Both the position numbers and the translations under genes were made by a program. Positions 55,062 through 62,522 of a stretch of 64,000 nt of DNA are shown here, piece after piece (the stretch's first letter is position 1; each line of letters opens with the position of its first letter). The notes beneath the pieces were generated by a model. It was not told the DNA's origin. It saw only the letters and a list, made by a program, of their open reading frames with translations, and did not search any database. The DNA comes from Actinacidiphila bryophytorum (lineage in GTDB: Bacteria; Actinomycetota; Actinomycetes; Streptomycetales; Streptomycetaceae), in the NCBI RefSeq assembly GCF_016916835.1, contig NZ_JAFFIX010000001.1:62001-126000 (forward strand). The letters run 5' to 3'.

Positions 55062-55485
55062 CCCCCCGCCCTGCCCAACCCCGCAGTTCCCCGAGCCCCT
55101 TGCGGCGGTCGGTCGCCTTTCCCCGGGCGGTGGGTTGCGCGCGCAGTTCCCCGCACCCCTTCAGGCCCTGCCTCTTGCGGTGGGCGGTCGCCTTCCCCCC
55201 GGTGGTGGGCTGGTCTCGCCGCTCCCCGAGCCCCCGGGTGGGTGCCGCGTCCTGTCGCGTTCACAGTCCCGGTGCGTGGTGGCTGGCCGCGCAGTTCCCC
55301 GCGCCCCTGAAAAACGCTCACCCTCCTGCACAGAGGGCAAGCCAAAAGGGGCGCGGGGAACTGCGCGGCCAGCCCGAGGAGTGGGAAAGAAGCAACGCCA
55401 CGGCAAGTGGCAATCACCTGGGGGCGCGGGGAACTGCGCGACAAGCCCACCGCGAGGGGTACTCACCGGGGATGGAGGGTGACGC
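55062..55485. repeat. Repeat family 1, copy C, and fragments, in 424-bp spacer
   Basis: A perfect 28-bp inverted repeat (55281-55308 with 55347-55374) is followed by the family flank ending GGCAATCACC at 55418, so the copy is on the minus strand. A further arm-like stretch (GGGGCGCGGGGAACTGCGCG, about 55421-55440) and degenerate halves (about 55083-55100 and 55140-55160) suggest nested insertions. No gene is supported. It separates the nuclease from the downstream genes. Confidence 0.85.
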
Positions 55486-57069
55486 GTGAGCGTCATGAGT
55501 GTGTTGGCCAGGGCGGAAGCCGTGGCCCGGGGGCGGGCCGTGCCCGCGGCGACGGTGCGGCACCGTTGGGTGGCGCCCCGCCCGCTCGTTTTCGTGCCGC
55601 TCACCACCGCGGGTGAGGCCGGCGCCCCCCTGGGCGCAATGATCGGGACGGACCGGGCGGAGCCCACCGTCCTGGTGGTGCCGCAGCCACTGGACCGCAC
55701 CCTGCGCTTCGACTTCTTCGCGGGCCTGGCCGCGGCCGTTCTGCCCGTGGTGGAGGAGTACGCCGACGCCGTCGAGACGGAGCCGGCCACGCGCAACCGC
55801 GAGGAGACGGAGGTCTGCTCCGACGCACCGCAGGTGATCGTGCCGAACGGCGCCGCCCTGGAGTACGTGCGGCTGCTGGGCCGCTCGACCCGGTACCTGC
55901 GCACCGTCGAGGACCCGGACGCCCCGCACCCGGTGCCGGTCCCGGTGCCGCTGCTGGGGCGCTGGCTCACACACTGGGCCGAGCGGGCGCGTACTCCGGG
56001 CAGTGCGCTGCTGGTGGCGATGACCGATCTGCTGACCCGGCACTGGGCGACGGGGCAGAGCGCGATGGAGGACCAGCACCTGGGCGGGCTGCTGGGGTGG
56101 ATCGACCCGCCGCAGGGGTGGGACGGGGCGGCGGCCGCGGCCCGGGCGCAGACGGGGCGGGACCGGGACGGCCTGCTGTTCAGCCCGCCTGCGGGTCCGG
56201 CGACGGACCCGGTGTTCGACAACCGCGTGCTGGCCCCGGCGCTCGAGCGCTACGACGCGGCGAAGGCGGCGGGCGCGACGGGTCCGCTGCGGGTCGCGGA
56301 GGCGGATGTGCGGCGGCTGGTGGCGTCGCAGTTGCAGCCGACGTGGGACGACGTGTGGCACGGTGTGGACCTGCTGCGGGCGCTGCCGGAGGGCGCGCAT
56401 GTCGCGGAGCGCTGGAAGCGGGACCGCTGGTCGTTCACCGGCCACCGGGACCGGGTGCGTGCGGGGGAGCCGCCGCAGCCGAAGCGGGACGACGCGGTGA
56501 CCGCGGCCCAGAAGCTCGCGGGCCGGGAGACGGCCCAGGCCAGGCTGCTGGCCCAGGAGGCGCTCGACGACCCGCTGGTGATGGCGGGCCGGCGGCTGGC
56601 GGGGGAGGCGTTCGCCGGCACGGTGCTGGCGGTGGAGATGACGTACTCCGAGGGCCGCCGGCCGATGCCGCGCCCGCTGCTGACGCTTGCCACGTCCGAC
56701 ATCCCGCAGGCGGAGCCGGGTACGAAGGCCTACCGGGCGGTGCCGGATGCGAAGTCGGCGCAGACGGCGGAGGTGGTCTCGGTCGCGGAGGCGCCGGGCA
56801 GCGGTGTGCTGCCTGCCCAGCGGGGCGGTGACGAGCCGGGGCGGACGGTGGTCGTCAGGCTCACCGGCGGGATGGGTACGGGGAAGGTGCCGCGGGAAGG
56901 GTCTGTGCCGGAGGTGGGGGAGCAGGTGCTGTTCACGTTGTTCGCGCACGAGCCGCGCAGCGGCCCCGCGCTGCCCGACCCCGAGGAGACGCCGTGGACG
57001 CACGGCGGCCCGCCGGGGGCCGCCGTGGCGGACGTACCGGACACCGTGACCGCGGAGGACTTTCTGTGA
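55486..57069 (+). CDS. Unrecognised protein in the nuclease-helicase cluster
   Basis: 527 residues from GTG 55486, with no homologue recognised. The first part has W-V-A-P-R-P-L-V-F and a helical middle with many Trp (WLTHWAER, GWIDPPQGWDG, WHGVDLL). The last 170 residues look beta-rich, possibly an OB-like fold (TVLAVEMTYSEGRRPMPRPLLTLATSD, RTVVVRLTGGMG, VLFTLFAHEPR). No catalytic motif or TM helix is seen. Its stop overlaps the helicase start (GTGA), so the two proteins are probably made together; it could be a helicase partner. Confidence 0.75.
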   Translation: MSVMSVLARAEAVARGRAVPAATVRHRWVAPRPLVFVPLTTAGEAGAPLGAMIGTDRAEPTVLVVPQPLDRTLRFDFFAGLAAAVLPVVEEYADAVETEPATRNREETEVCSDAPQVIVPNGAALEYVRLLGRSTRYLRTVEDPDAPHPVPVPVPLLGRWLTHWAERARTPGSALLVAMTDLLTRHWATGQSAMEDQHLGGLLGWIDPPQGWDGAAAAARAQTGRDRDGLLFSPPAGPATDPVFDNRVLAPALERYDAAKAAGATGPLRVAEADVRRLVASQLQPTWDDVWHGVDLLRALPEGAHVAERWKRDRWSFTGHRDRVRAGEPPQPKRDDAVTAAQKLAGRETAQARLLAQEALDDPLVMAGRRLAGEAFAGTVLAVEMTYSEGRRPMPRPLLTLATSDIPQAEPGTKAYRAVPDAKSAQTAEVVSVAEAPGSGVLPAQRGGDEPGRTVVVRLTGGMGTGKVPREGSVPEVGEQVLFTLFAHEPRSGPALPDPEETPWTHGGPPGAAVADVPDTVTAEDFL

Positions 57070-58412
57070 CGCAGGACGGTTTCGACCCGGGGGCGGAGGC
57101 CACCGCGGCGACCGAGGCGATCCTGGCCAGCACCATGCACGGCACCGCACGCGGTGTCGTCGTGGACTCGCCGCCCGGCGCGGGCAAGTCGACCCTGGTG
57201 GTGCGGGCGGCCCGCGAACTGGCGGCGGCCGGTGAGCGGTTGATGATCGTCGCGCAGACCAACGCCCAGGTGGACGACCTGGCCGACCGGCTGGCGACCG
57301 CCGACCCCGCCTTGCCGGTGGGCCGGCTGCACGGCGCAGACTCGCCACCCGACCCGGTGCTCGACCGGCACCCGGAGGTGGCCAAGTCCGCGTCGGTGGC
57401 CGATCTCAGGGACCGCGCGGTGGTGATCGCGACGGCGGCGAAGTGGGCGTACGTCAAGGACGTCGAGCCGTGGCGGCACGCGATCGTCGACGAGGCGTAC
57501 CAGATGCGCTCCGACGCGCTGCTGCAGGTCGCCGGGCTCTTCGAGCGGGCGCTGTTCGTGGGCGACCCGGGCCAGCTCGACCCCTTCAGTGTGGTGGGCG
57601 CCGAGCAGTGGGCGGGGCTGAGCTGGGACCCGTCGGCGAGCGCGGTGGTGACGCTGCTGGCCCACAACCCGGGTCTGCCGCAGCACCGCCTGCCGGTGTC
57701 CTGGCGGCTGCCCGCCTCCGCGGCGCCGCTGGTCTCACGGGCCTTCTACCCGTACACCCCGTTCAGGAGCGGCACGGGCCACGGGGACCGGCGGCTGGCC
57801 TTCGGGGTGCGGGGGGACGGCGGCGGGGTCGACCGGGTCCTCGACGAGGCCGCCGCGTCCGGCTGGGGCCTGCTCGAACTGCCCGCCCGGCACACCCCGC
57901 GCACCGACCCGGAGGCGGTACGGGCGACCGCCGCGGTCGTACGGCGGCTGCTGGACCGCGGCGGGTCGGCGTACTCCGAGCGCGGCGCGGACCCGGCGCC
58001 ACTGACCGCGGACCGGATCGCCGTCGGCACCGCGCACCGCGACCAGGCCGCCGCGGTCCGCAGCGCACTGGCCGACATCGGGGTGCCGGCCGGTGCCGGC
58101 GGGGTCGCGGTGGACACCGCGAACCGGCTGCAGGGGCGGGAGTTCGACGTCACCGTGGTGCTGCACCCGCTGTCGGGGCGCCCGGACGCGACCGCCTTCC
58201 ACCTGGAGACCGGCCGGCTGTGCGTCCTGGCTTCCCGGCACCGGCACGCCTGCATCGTGGTGTGCCGGGCGGGCGTGGCCGACCTGCTGGACGAGCACCC
58301 GTCGTCGGAGCCGGTGCGCCTCGGCGTCACGGTGAAGTTCCCCGACGGCTGGGAGGCCAACCACGCGGTGCTCGCGCACCTCGCGGAGCACCGTGTGAGC
58401 TGGCGCCCCTGA
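57066..58412 (+). CDS. SF1 (Upf1/Dna2-like) ATP-dependent helicase
   Basis: A 448-residue P-loop helicase from GTG 57066. Walker A is SPPGAGKST (35-43, K41), Walker B IVDEAYQM, motif III GDPGQLDP, followed by VSWRLPASA, motif V VDTANRLQGREFDVTVV and motif VI CVLASRHRHACIVV. This set matches SF1B helicases of the Upf1/Dna2 type that move 5'-3'. DEAY in place of DEAQ/S is unusual but tolerable. Overlaps the preceding gene by 4 nt. Together with the upstream nuclease it recalls a split Dna2. It is short for the family, with little beyond the helicase core. Confidence 0.88.
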   Translation: MTQDGFDPGAEATAATEAILASTMHGTARGVVVDSPPGAGKSTLVVRAARELAAAGERLMIVAQTNAQVDDLADRLATADPALPVGRLHGADSPPDPVLDRHPEVAKSASVADLRDRAVVIATAAKWAYVKDVEPWRHAIVDEAYQMRSDALLQVAGLFERALFVGDPGQLDPFSVVGAEQWAGLSWDPSASAVVTLLAHNPGLPQHRLPVSWRLPASAAPLVSRAFYPYTPFRSGTGHGDRRLAFGVRGDGGGVDRVLDEAAASGWGLLELPARHTPRTDPEAVRATAAVVRRLLDRGGSAYSERGADPAPLTADRIAVGTAHRDQAAAVRSALADIGVPAGAGGVAVDTANRLQGREFDVTVVLHPLSGRPDATAFHLETGRLCVLASRHRHACIVVCRAGVADLLDEHPSSEPVRLGVTVKFPDGWEANHAVLAHLAEHRVSWRP

Positions 58413-58491
58413 GCTGCGGTTCCACCTGCGCCAAGGGGGACTTGCGCGGGCGCGGGACAATGGAAGGCGGAACCGACCCCGGAGGTACCGC

Positions 58492-58881
58492 ATGTCCGAG
58501 CCGCAACCGGCTCGCCCGTCCCGCGAGTCCCGTGAACAGCACGGGTCGCGCGCCGACCGGCCCAAGCGCCCCGCACCGCTGCTCTTCGAACCCGGTATGC
58601 CCTTCGACGCCGACGGCGACCGCTTCTTCGAGCTGGAGTCGATGGACGACCCGCGGCAGCTGCTGGCCCGGGCCACGGAACTGGAGCAGGCCTTCCGCAC
58701 CGCGGCGGACCGGGCCGGCGAGTTCCAGGCCATCGCCGCCGCCCAGCTCACCGACCCGCGCCGCTTCGACCGGCTCACCGCGGCCGACCTGGCGGAAGCG
58801 GCCGGCTGGACCGAGGACTACGCGAAGAAGATGGCCGAGTACGGCCAGGGCCTGATCGCCGGCGGCGGTGTCACCCCGTAG
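58492..58881 (+). CDS. Small conserved-looking protein of unknown function
   Basis: 129 residues from ATG 58492, with GGAGG about 8 nt upstream. A polar, charged N-terminus (about 1-30) precedes a helical region (MDDPRQLLARATELEQAFRTAADRAGEFQAIAAAQLTD) and FDRLTAADLAEAAGWTEDYAKKMAEYGQ. The last helices look like a small DNA- or protein-binding bundle but no family is recognised. No cysteine or TM segment. It follows the helicase by 79 nt on the same strand and may belong to the cluster. Confidence 0.7.
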   Translation: MSEPQPARPSRESREQHGSRADRPKRPAPLLFEPGMPFDADGDRFFELESMDDPRQLLARATELEQAFRTAADRAGEFQAIAAAQLTDPRRFDRLTAADLAEAAGWTEDYAKKMAEYGQGLIAGGGVTP

Positions 58882-58988
58882 CGGTGCCGTCGCCGTGGGT
58901 GCGGAAGGGTACGCCTCCGCTTGTCCGCTGTCCCGTCTTCGACGGATTTACCGGGACGCCCCCCGTACGCCGAGTACCTGTAGATGCC

Positions 58989-59591
58989 ATGGATGAATGG
59001 CAGGGGAGCACCAGCGTCGTGGGCATTGTCACCGAGGCCCAGCGACGGCAGCACACTGCGTTTGTCACGGCAGAAGGCGCCGCCTGGCTCGCCTCCGCGA
59101 GCGCCTTCCCGCGCAGCGTCGAGGCCCTGTGGTCGGCCCGCCCGGCCGCCCCGAGCGTCCTGCCCTGCGGCAGGGCCTTCGACGTGGTCAACCTCACGGC
59201 CCTCTTCGGCCGCCGGGTGCTGGAGCAGCTGTGGTCGGCGGGCCCCGGCAGCGGACCGGTCGCCGTGCACCACGGCAGGGTCCTGCTGCTGGTCGCGCCC
59301 GGCACCGCCCAGCGGCTGCCCGCCCTGCTCGGCTGGGAAGAGTGGGCCGACGCCGTACCGCCGATGCTGTGCCACGGCAGCGGCGACGCGGTCACCGTCC
59401 CCGCGCTCTACCAGGACCCGTCGGCCGCGCCCCGGGACAGCGCGGGCATGTCCCGCTGGGTCGTCGCCCCCGACACCCGGCACCCCTGGCTGCCGGGCGC
59501 GGACGTGCTGCTGTGGGCCTGCCTGCGGGCGGTCAGGAGCGGCCCCGCGCCGGCCCGCACGGCACTCGCCGGGGTGCCGGGAACGGCCTGA
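58989..59591 (+). CDS. Protein with weak likeness to primase-polymerase N-domains
   Basis: 200 residues from ATG 58989 (an upstream GTG at 58884 is possible but adds 35 residues of poor coding character). The pattern VLPCGRAFDVVNLTALFGRRVLEQL ... VAVHHGRVLLLVAPGTA ... WVVAPDTRHPWLPGADVLLWA recalls the short actinobacterial bifunctional primase/polymerase-like proteins. No metal-binding triad is seen, so catalytic activity is doubtful. Two Cys are present. It ends just before tRNA-Lys. Confidence 0.65.
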   Translation: MDEWQGSTSVVGIVTEAQRRQHTAFVTAEGAAWLASASAFPRSVEALWSARPAAPSVLPCGRAFDVVNLTALFGRRVLEQLWSAGPGSGPVAVHHGRVLLLVAPGTAQRLPALLGWEEWADAVPPMLCHGSGDAVTVPALYQDPSAAPRDSAGMSRWVVAPDTRHPWLPGADVLLWACLRAVRSGPAPARTALAGVPGTA

Positions 59592-59647
59592 CACCAATCG
59601 ATTTTCCAGGTCGCGGGGGTGGGTGCTAATGTCTACGACGTCAGCCG

Positions 59648-59721
59648 GCGCCGCTAGCTCAGTTGGTTAGAGCAGCTGACTCTTAATCAGCGGGTCCGGG
59701 GTTCGAGTCCCTGGCGGCGCA
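59648..59721 (+). tRNA. tRNA-Lys (anticodon CUU), second copy
   Basis: Identical over 74 nt to 34966-35039, with the same discriminator A and no encoded CCA. TAATGT at 59627-59632 may be the -10. It stands 111 nt upstream of an MprF-like gene whose family takes lysine from Lys-tRNA. Confidence 0.96.
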
Positions 59722-59728
59722 CCTGAGA

Positions 59729-59761
59729 CGAAGGCCCTCCGTGATCCACGGGGGGCCTTCG
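59729..59761 (+). terminator. Terminator of second tRNA-Lys
   Basis: A 15-bp stem (59729-59743 with 59747-59761, one G-U pair) starts 8 nt past the tRNA. It may block read-through into the downstream gene. Confidence 0.8.
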
Positions 59762-59832
59762 GCGTGTGACCGCGGCGCGGCCGTACGGCGTGCCGCGCCG
59801 TCCGGCACCGCCGCGACCAGCACCCTTGTCCC

Positions 59833-62235
59833 ATGGGGCACTGGTCGCTGACCGACGCGGTCCGGGTGGAGATCTCCGGCACCGGCGGGCGCACACCGCT
59901 GTTCCTGCTGCTCGCCGGGCTCCTCGGGTCCTTCCTCTTCATCCGGCTCAGCACCCGGATGATCCGCGCCCAGGTCTCCTGGTGGCCGGGCAACGTCCAG
60001 CCCGGCGGCCTGCACATCCACCACGTCGTCTTCGGCCAGGCCATGATGCTGATCGGCGGCGTCGGCTCCTTCGCCGTCCATGGCGGCCCGCTCGCCCACA
60101 ACATCCTCGCCGTCGTCTTCGGTGTCGGCTGCGGCCTGGTCCTGGACGAGTTCGCGCTCGTCCTGCACCTGGAGGACGTCTACTGGCGCGAGGAGGGCCG
60201 GCAGTCCGTCGACGCGGTCATCCTCGCCGTCTCCGTGATCGGCCTGCTGCTCATCGGCCAGGCCCCGCTCGGCGGTTACGTCGGCGGCACCAAGTGGACG
60301 ACTTACGTCGTCGCCGCGGTGATCCTCGGCTTCGTCGTGCTGTGCATGGCCAAGGGCAAGATCTGGACCGGGCTGCTCGGGGTGATGCTGCCCTTCCTCG
60401 CCGTCGTCGGCGCCCTGCGGCTCGCCCGCCCCGCCAGCCCCTGGGCGCGCTGGCGCTACGGCAGCAGGCCGCGCCGGATGGCCCGCGCGGAACGCCGCGA
60501 GGAACGCATCCACCGGCGCATGGTCGACATGAAGACCCGCGCCATGGACGCCGTCGCCGGCGCCCCCAGCCCGGTCTCGCTCACCAAGCAGCCGGCCGCC
60601 CGCCCCACCATCGTCGACCTGCCGCCCTCCCGGCTCGAAGTGCTGCTCGGCCGGGTGCTGCGCCCGCTCCGGGACCCCGGCGCCGCCGCCGCCGTCTGGT
60701 ACCTGCGGCTGGCCACCGCCGTGAACGTCGTCACCGGCCTGATCGCCCCCTTCCGCGACCGGGTGCGGGCCGCCACCGACGGCGAGTACGTCACCGCCTT
60801 CCTGGTCAGCCCCGGCTTCACCGGCGCCGCCCTCGCCCTGGTGCTCTCCATCAGCCTGCGCCGCCGCAAACGCGCCGCCTGGATCGTCACGACCGTGCTC
60901 GCCGCCGGCTACACCCTCGTCGTCGCCGGCACCCTCTCCGCGGTCCGCGAGTCCCGCGGCCACCCCTTCAACTGGGTCTCGCTCGGCCTCACCCTGCTCT
61001 TCGTCACCGCCCTGCTGGTCTCCCGGCCGCTGTTCAACGTCCGCGGCGAACGCGGCAACGTCGCCCTCGGCCTGACCAGCCTGGTCATCGGCGCGGTCGT
61101 CGCGGTCGGCGTCGGCACCCTGCTGGTGCACGCCACCGACCAGGCACCGCCCCGGCAGTGGAGCGCCAGCCTGCGCTACGCCTCCGTCCGCGTCCTGACC
61201 GTCTCCGGGCTCTTCGACCTGCCGGGCGTCACCGTGCCCGGCTGGACCGACCTCGCCATCAACGTGCTCAGCGTCGCCCTCATGCTCGTCGTCCTGCTGG
61301 CCTTCTTCCGCCCGCCCCGCGGGCGGGCGCGCCTCCTGCCCGCCGACGAGCAGCGGCTGCGCGCCCTGCTGCGCGCCGACGGCCGCCGCGACTCGCTCGG
61401 CTACTTCGCGCTGCGCCGCGACAAGTCCGTGTGGTGGACGGGGGAACGGGACGCCGCGATCCTCTACCGCGTCGTCGGCGGTGTCGCGCTGGCCACCGGC
61501 GACCCCCTCGGCCCGCGCGCCGCCTGGCCCGCCGCCGTCAGCGGCTGGCTCGACCACGCCCGCACCCACGCCTGGGTGCCCGCCGTCGCCAACGCAGGAC
61601 CCGACGCCGCCGTCGCCTACGAGTCCGCCGGCTTCCACGGCCTGTCCTCCGGCGACGAGGCCGTCGTCGACGCCGCCGCCTTCGCCGCGGGCGGCGGCCA
61701 CGCCCTCGACGCCCACCGCATGGTCGCCGACGCCGGCTACGCCACCGCCTTCCGGCGGCAGCGCGACATCGACCCCGGCGAGCTGCGCCGGCTCGGCCAG
61801 CTCGCCGACGCCTGGCGCCGGCACCCCGCCGGGCTCCCGGCCGGGCTCGGCCGCATCGGCGACCCCGCCGACGGGGACTGCCTCCTCGCCGAGTGCCGCG
61901 ACCCCAACGACCGCACCTGCGCCCTGCTGCTCCTCGTGCCCTGGGGCGCCGACGGCCTCACCCTCGACCTGCTGCGGCACGACCGCGACTCCGGCCGCGC
62001 GCCCGTCGACCACCTGCTCACCGACCTGCTGCTGCGTGCCGCTGGTGGCGCCGACCCCGCCCTCGCCGGTGTCGCCCGCCTCTCCCTCAACATCGCCCCC
62101 GCCCGCCCCTGGCCCGCCGCCACGGAGCGCCGCCGCCTCCTCACCGCGTACGCGCCCCGCTGGTACCCGCGCTTCCTGCTGTACGAGCGCCGGCTCGACC
62201 TGCCGCGGGTCGCCGCGGCCGCGCTGCGGGGGTGA
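59833..62235 (+). CDS. MprF-like lysyltransferase domain protein (DUF2156) with long membrane part
   Basis: 800 residues with about 10 TM helices in two blocks: about 20-210 (including a HIHHVVFGQ His cluster) and about 290-490. The C-terminal soluble part (about 510-800) is the DUF2156/MprF-type GNAT-like domain (GYFALRRDKSVWW, YRVVGGVALATGDPLGP, AYESAGFHGL, GADGLTLDLLRHD). MprF proteins move lysine from Lys-tRNA onto phosphatidylglycerol, giving resistance to cationic peptides. The amino acid and lipid used here are inferred. tRNA-Lys lies directly upstream. Confidence 0.82.
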   Translation: MGHWSLTDAVRVEISGTGGRTPLFLLLAGLLGSFLFIRLSTRMIRAQVSWWPGNVQPGGLHIHHVVFGQAMMLIGGVGSFAVHGGPLAHNILAVVFGVGCGLVLDEFALVLHLEDVYWREEGRQSVDAVILAVSVIGLLLIGQAPLGGYVGGTKWTTYVVAAVILGFVVLCMAKGKIWTGLLGVMLPFLAVVGALRLARPASPWARWRYGSRPRRMARAERREERIHRRMVDMKTRAMDAVAGAPSPVSLTKQPAARPTIVDLPPSRLEVLLGRVLRPLRDPGAAAAVWYLRLATAVNVVTGLIAPFRDRVRAATDGEYVTAFLVSPGFTGAALALVLSISLRRRKRAAWIVTTVLAAGYTLVVAGTLSAVRESRGHPFNWVSLGLTLLFVTALLVSRPLFNVRGERGNVALGLTSLVIGAVVAVGVGTLLVHATDQAPPRQWSASLRYASVRVLTVSGLFDLPGVTVPGWTDLAINVLSVALMLVVLLAFFRPPRGRARLLPADEQRLRALLRADGRRDSLGYFALRRDKSVWWTGERDAAILYRVVGGVALATGDPLGPRAAWPAAVSGWLDHARTHAWVPAVANAGPDAAVAYESAGFHGLSSGDEAVVDAAAFAAGGGHALDAHRMVADAGYATAFRRQRDIDPGELRRLGQLADAWRRHPAGLPAGLGRIGDPADGDCLLAECRDPNDRTCALLLLVPWGADGLTLDLLRHDRDSGRAPVDHLLTDLLLRAAGGADPALAGVARLSLNIAPARPWPAATERRRLLTAYAPRWYPRFLLYERRLDLPRVAAAALRG

Positions 62236-62522
62236 GGCTGGGGGGCTGGTGCGCTCCGGCGCTTGGCTGCTGGTGCGCTGCGCGCTTGGCTGCCGGGTGC
62301 CGGGGTGCCGCGCTTGGCTGCTGCGGTGCCTGATTGCTTGGGCTGCTGCGGTGCTGCGGTGCTGCGGTGCTGCGGTGCTGCGGTGCGCGGTGCTGCGCTG
62401 CCGTGCCTGGCTGCTGCGGTGCCTGACTGCTTGGGTGCTGCCGCGGTGCCGTGCATGGCTGCAGTGGTGGGGTGCCGTGTTTGGCTGTTGCGGTGCGCGG
62501 TGCGCGGGGTGCTGTGTGCGCC
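62236..62522. repeat. GCTGCGGT-type low-complexity spacer
   Basis: 287 bp between the convergent MprF-like and protease genes. At about 62343-62385 an 8-bp unit GCTGCGGT is repeated five or more times; longer irregular units (GCTTGGCTGCTGCGGTGCCTGA) recur on both sides. The plus strand is strongly rich in G and T. No gene is supported. Confidence 0.85.

Noticed and set aside
15516..55447. Repeat family 1 as a CRISPR array
   Set aside because: Copies are tens of kilobases apart with no regular spacers and no cas genes; the Cas4-like nuclease is not evidence of an array.
34966..59721. Calling the tRNA-bracketed segment an integrated element
   Set aside because: No integrase, excisionase or replication gene is present, and most of the enclosed genes have normal composition; kept only as a finding.
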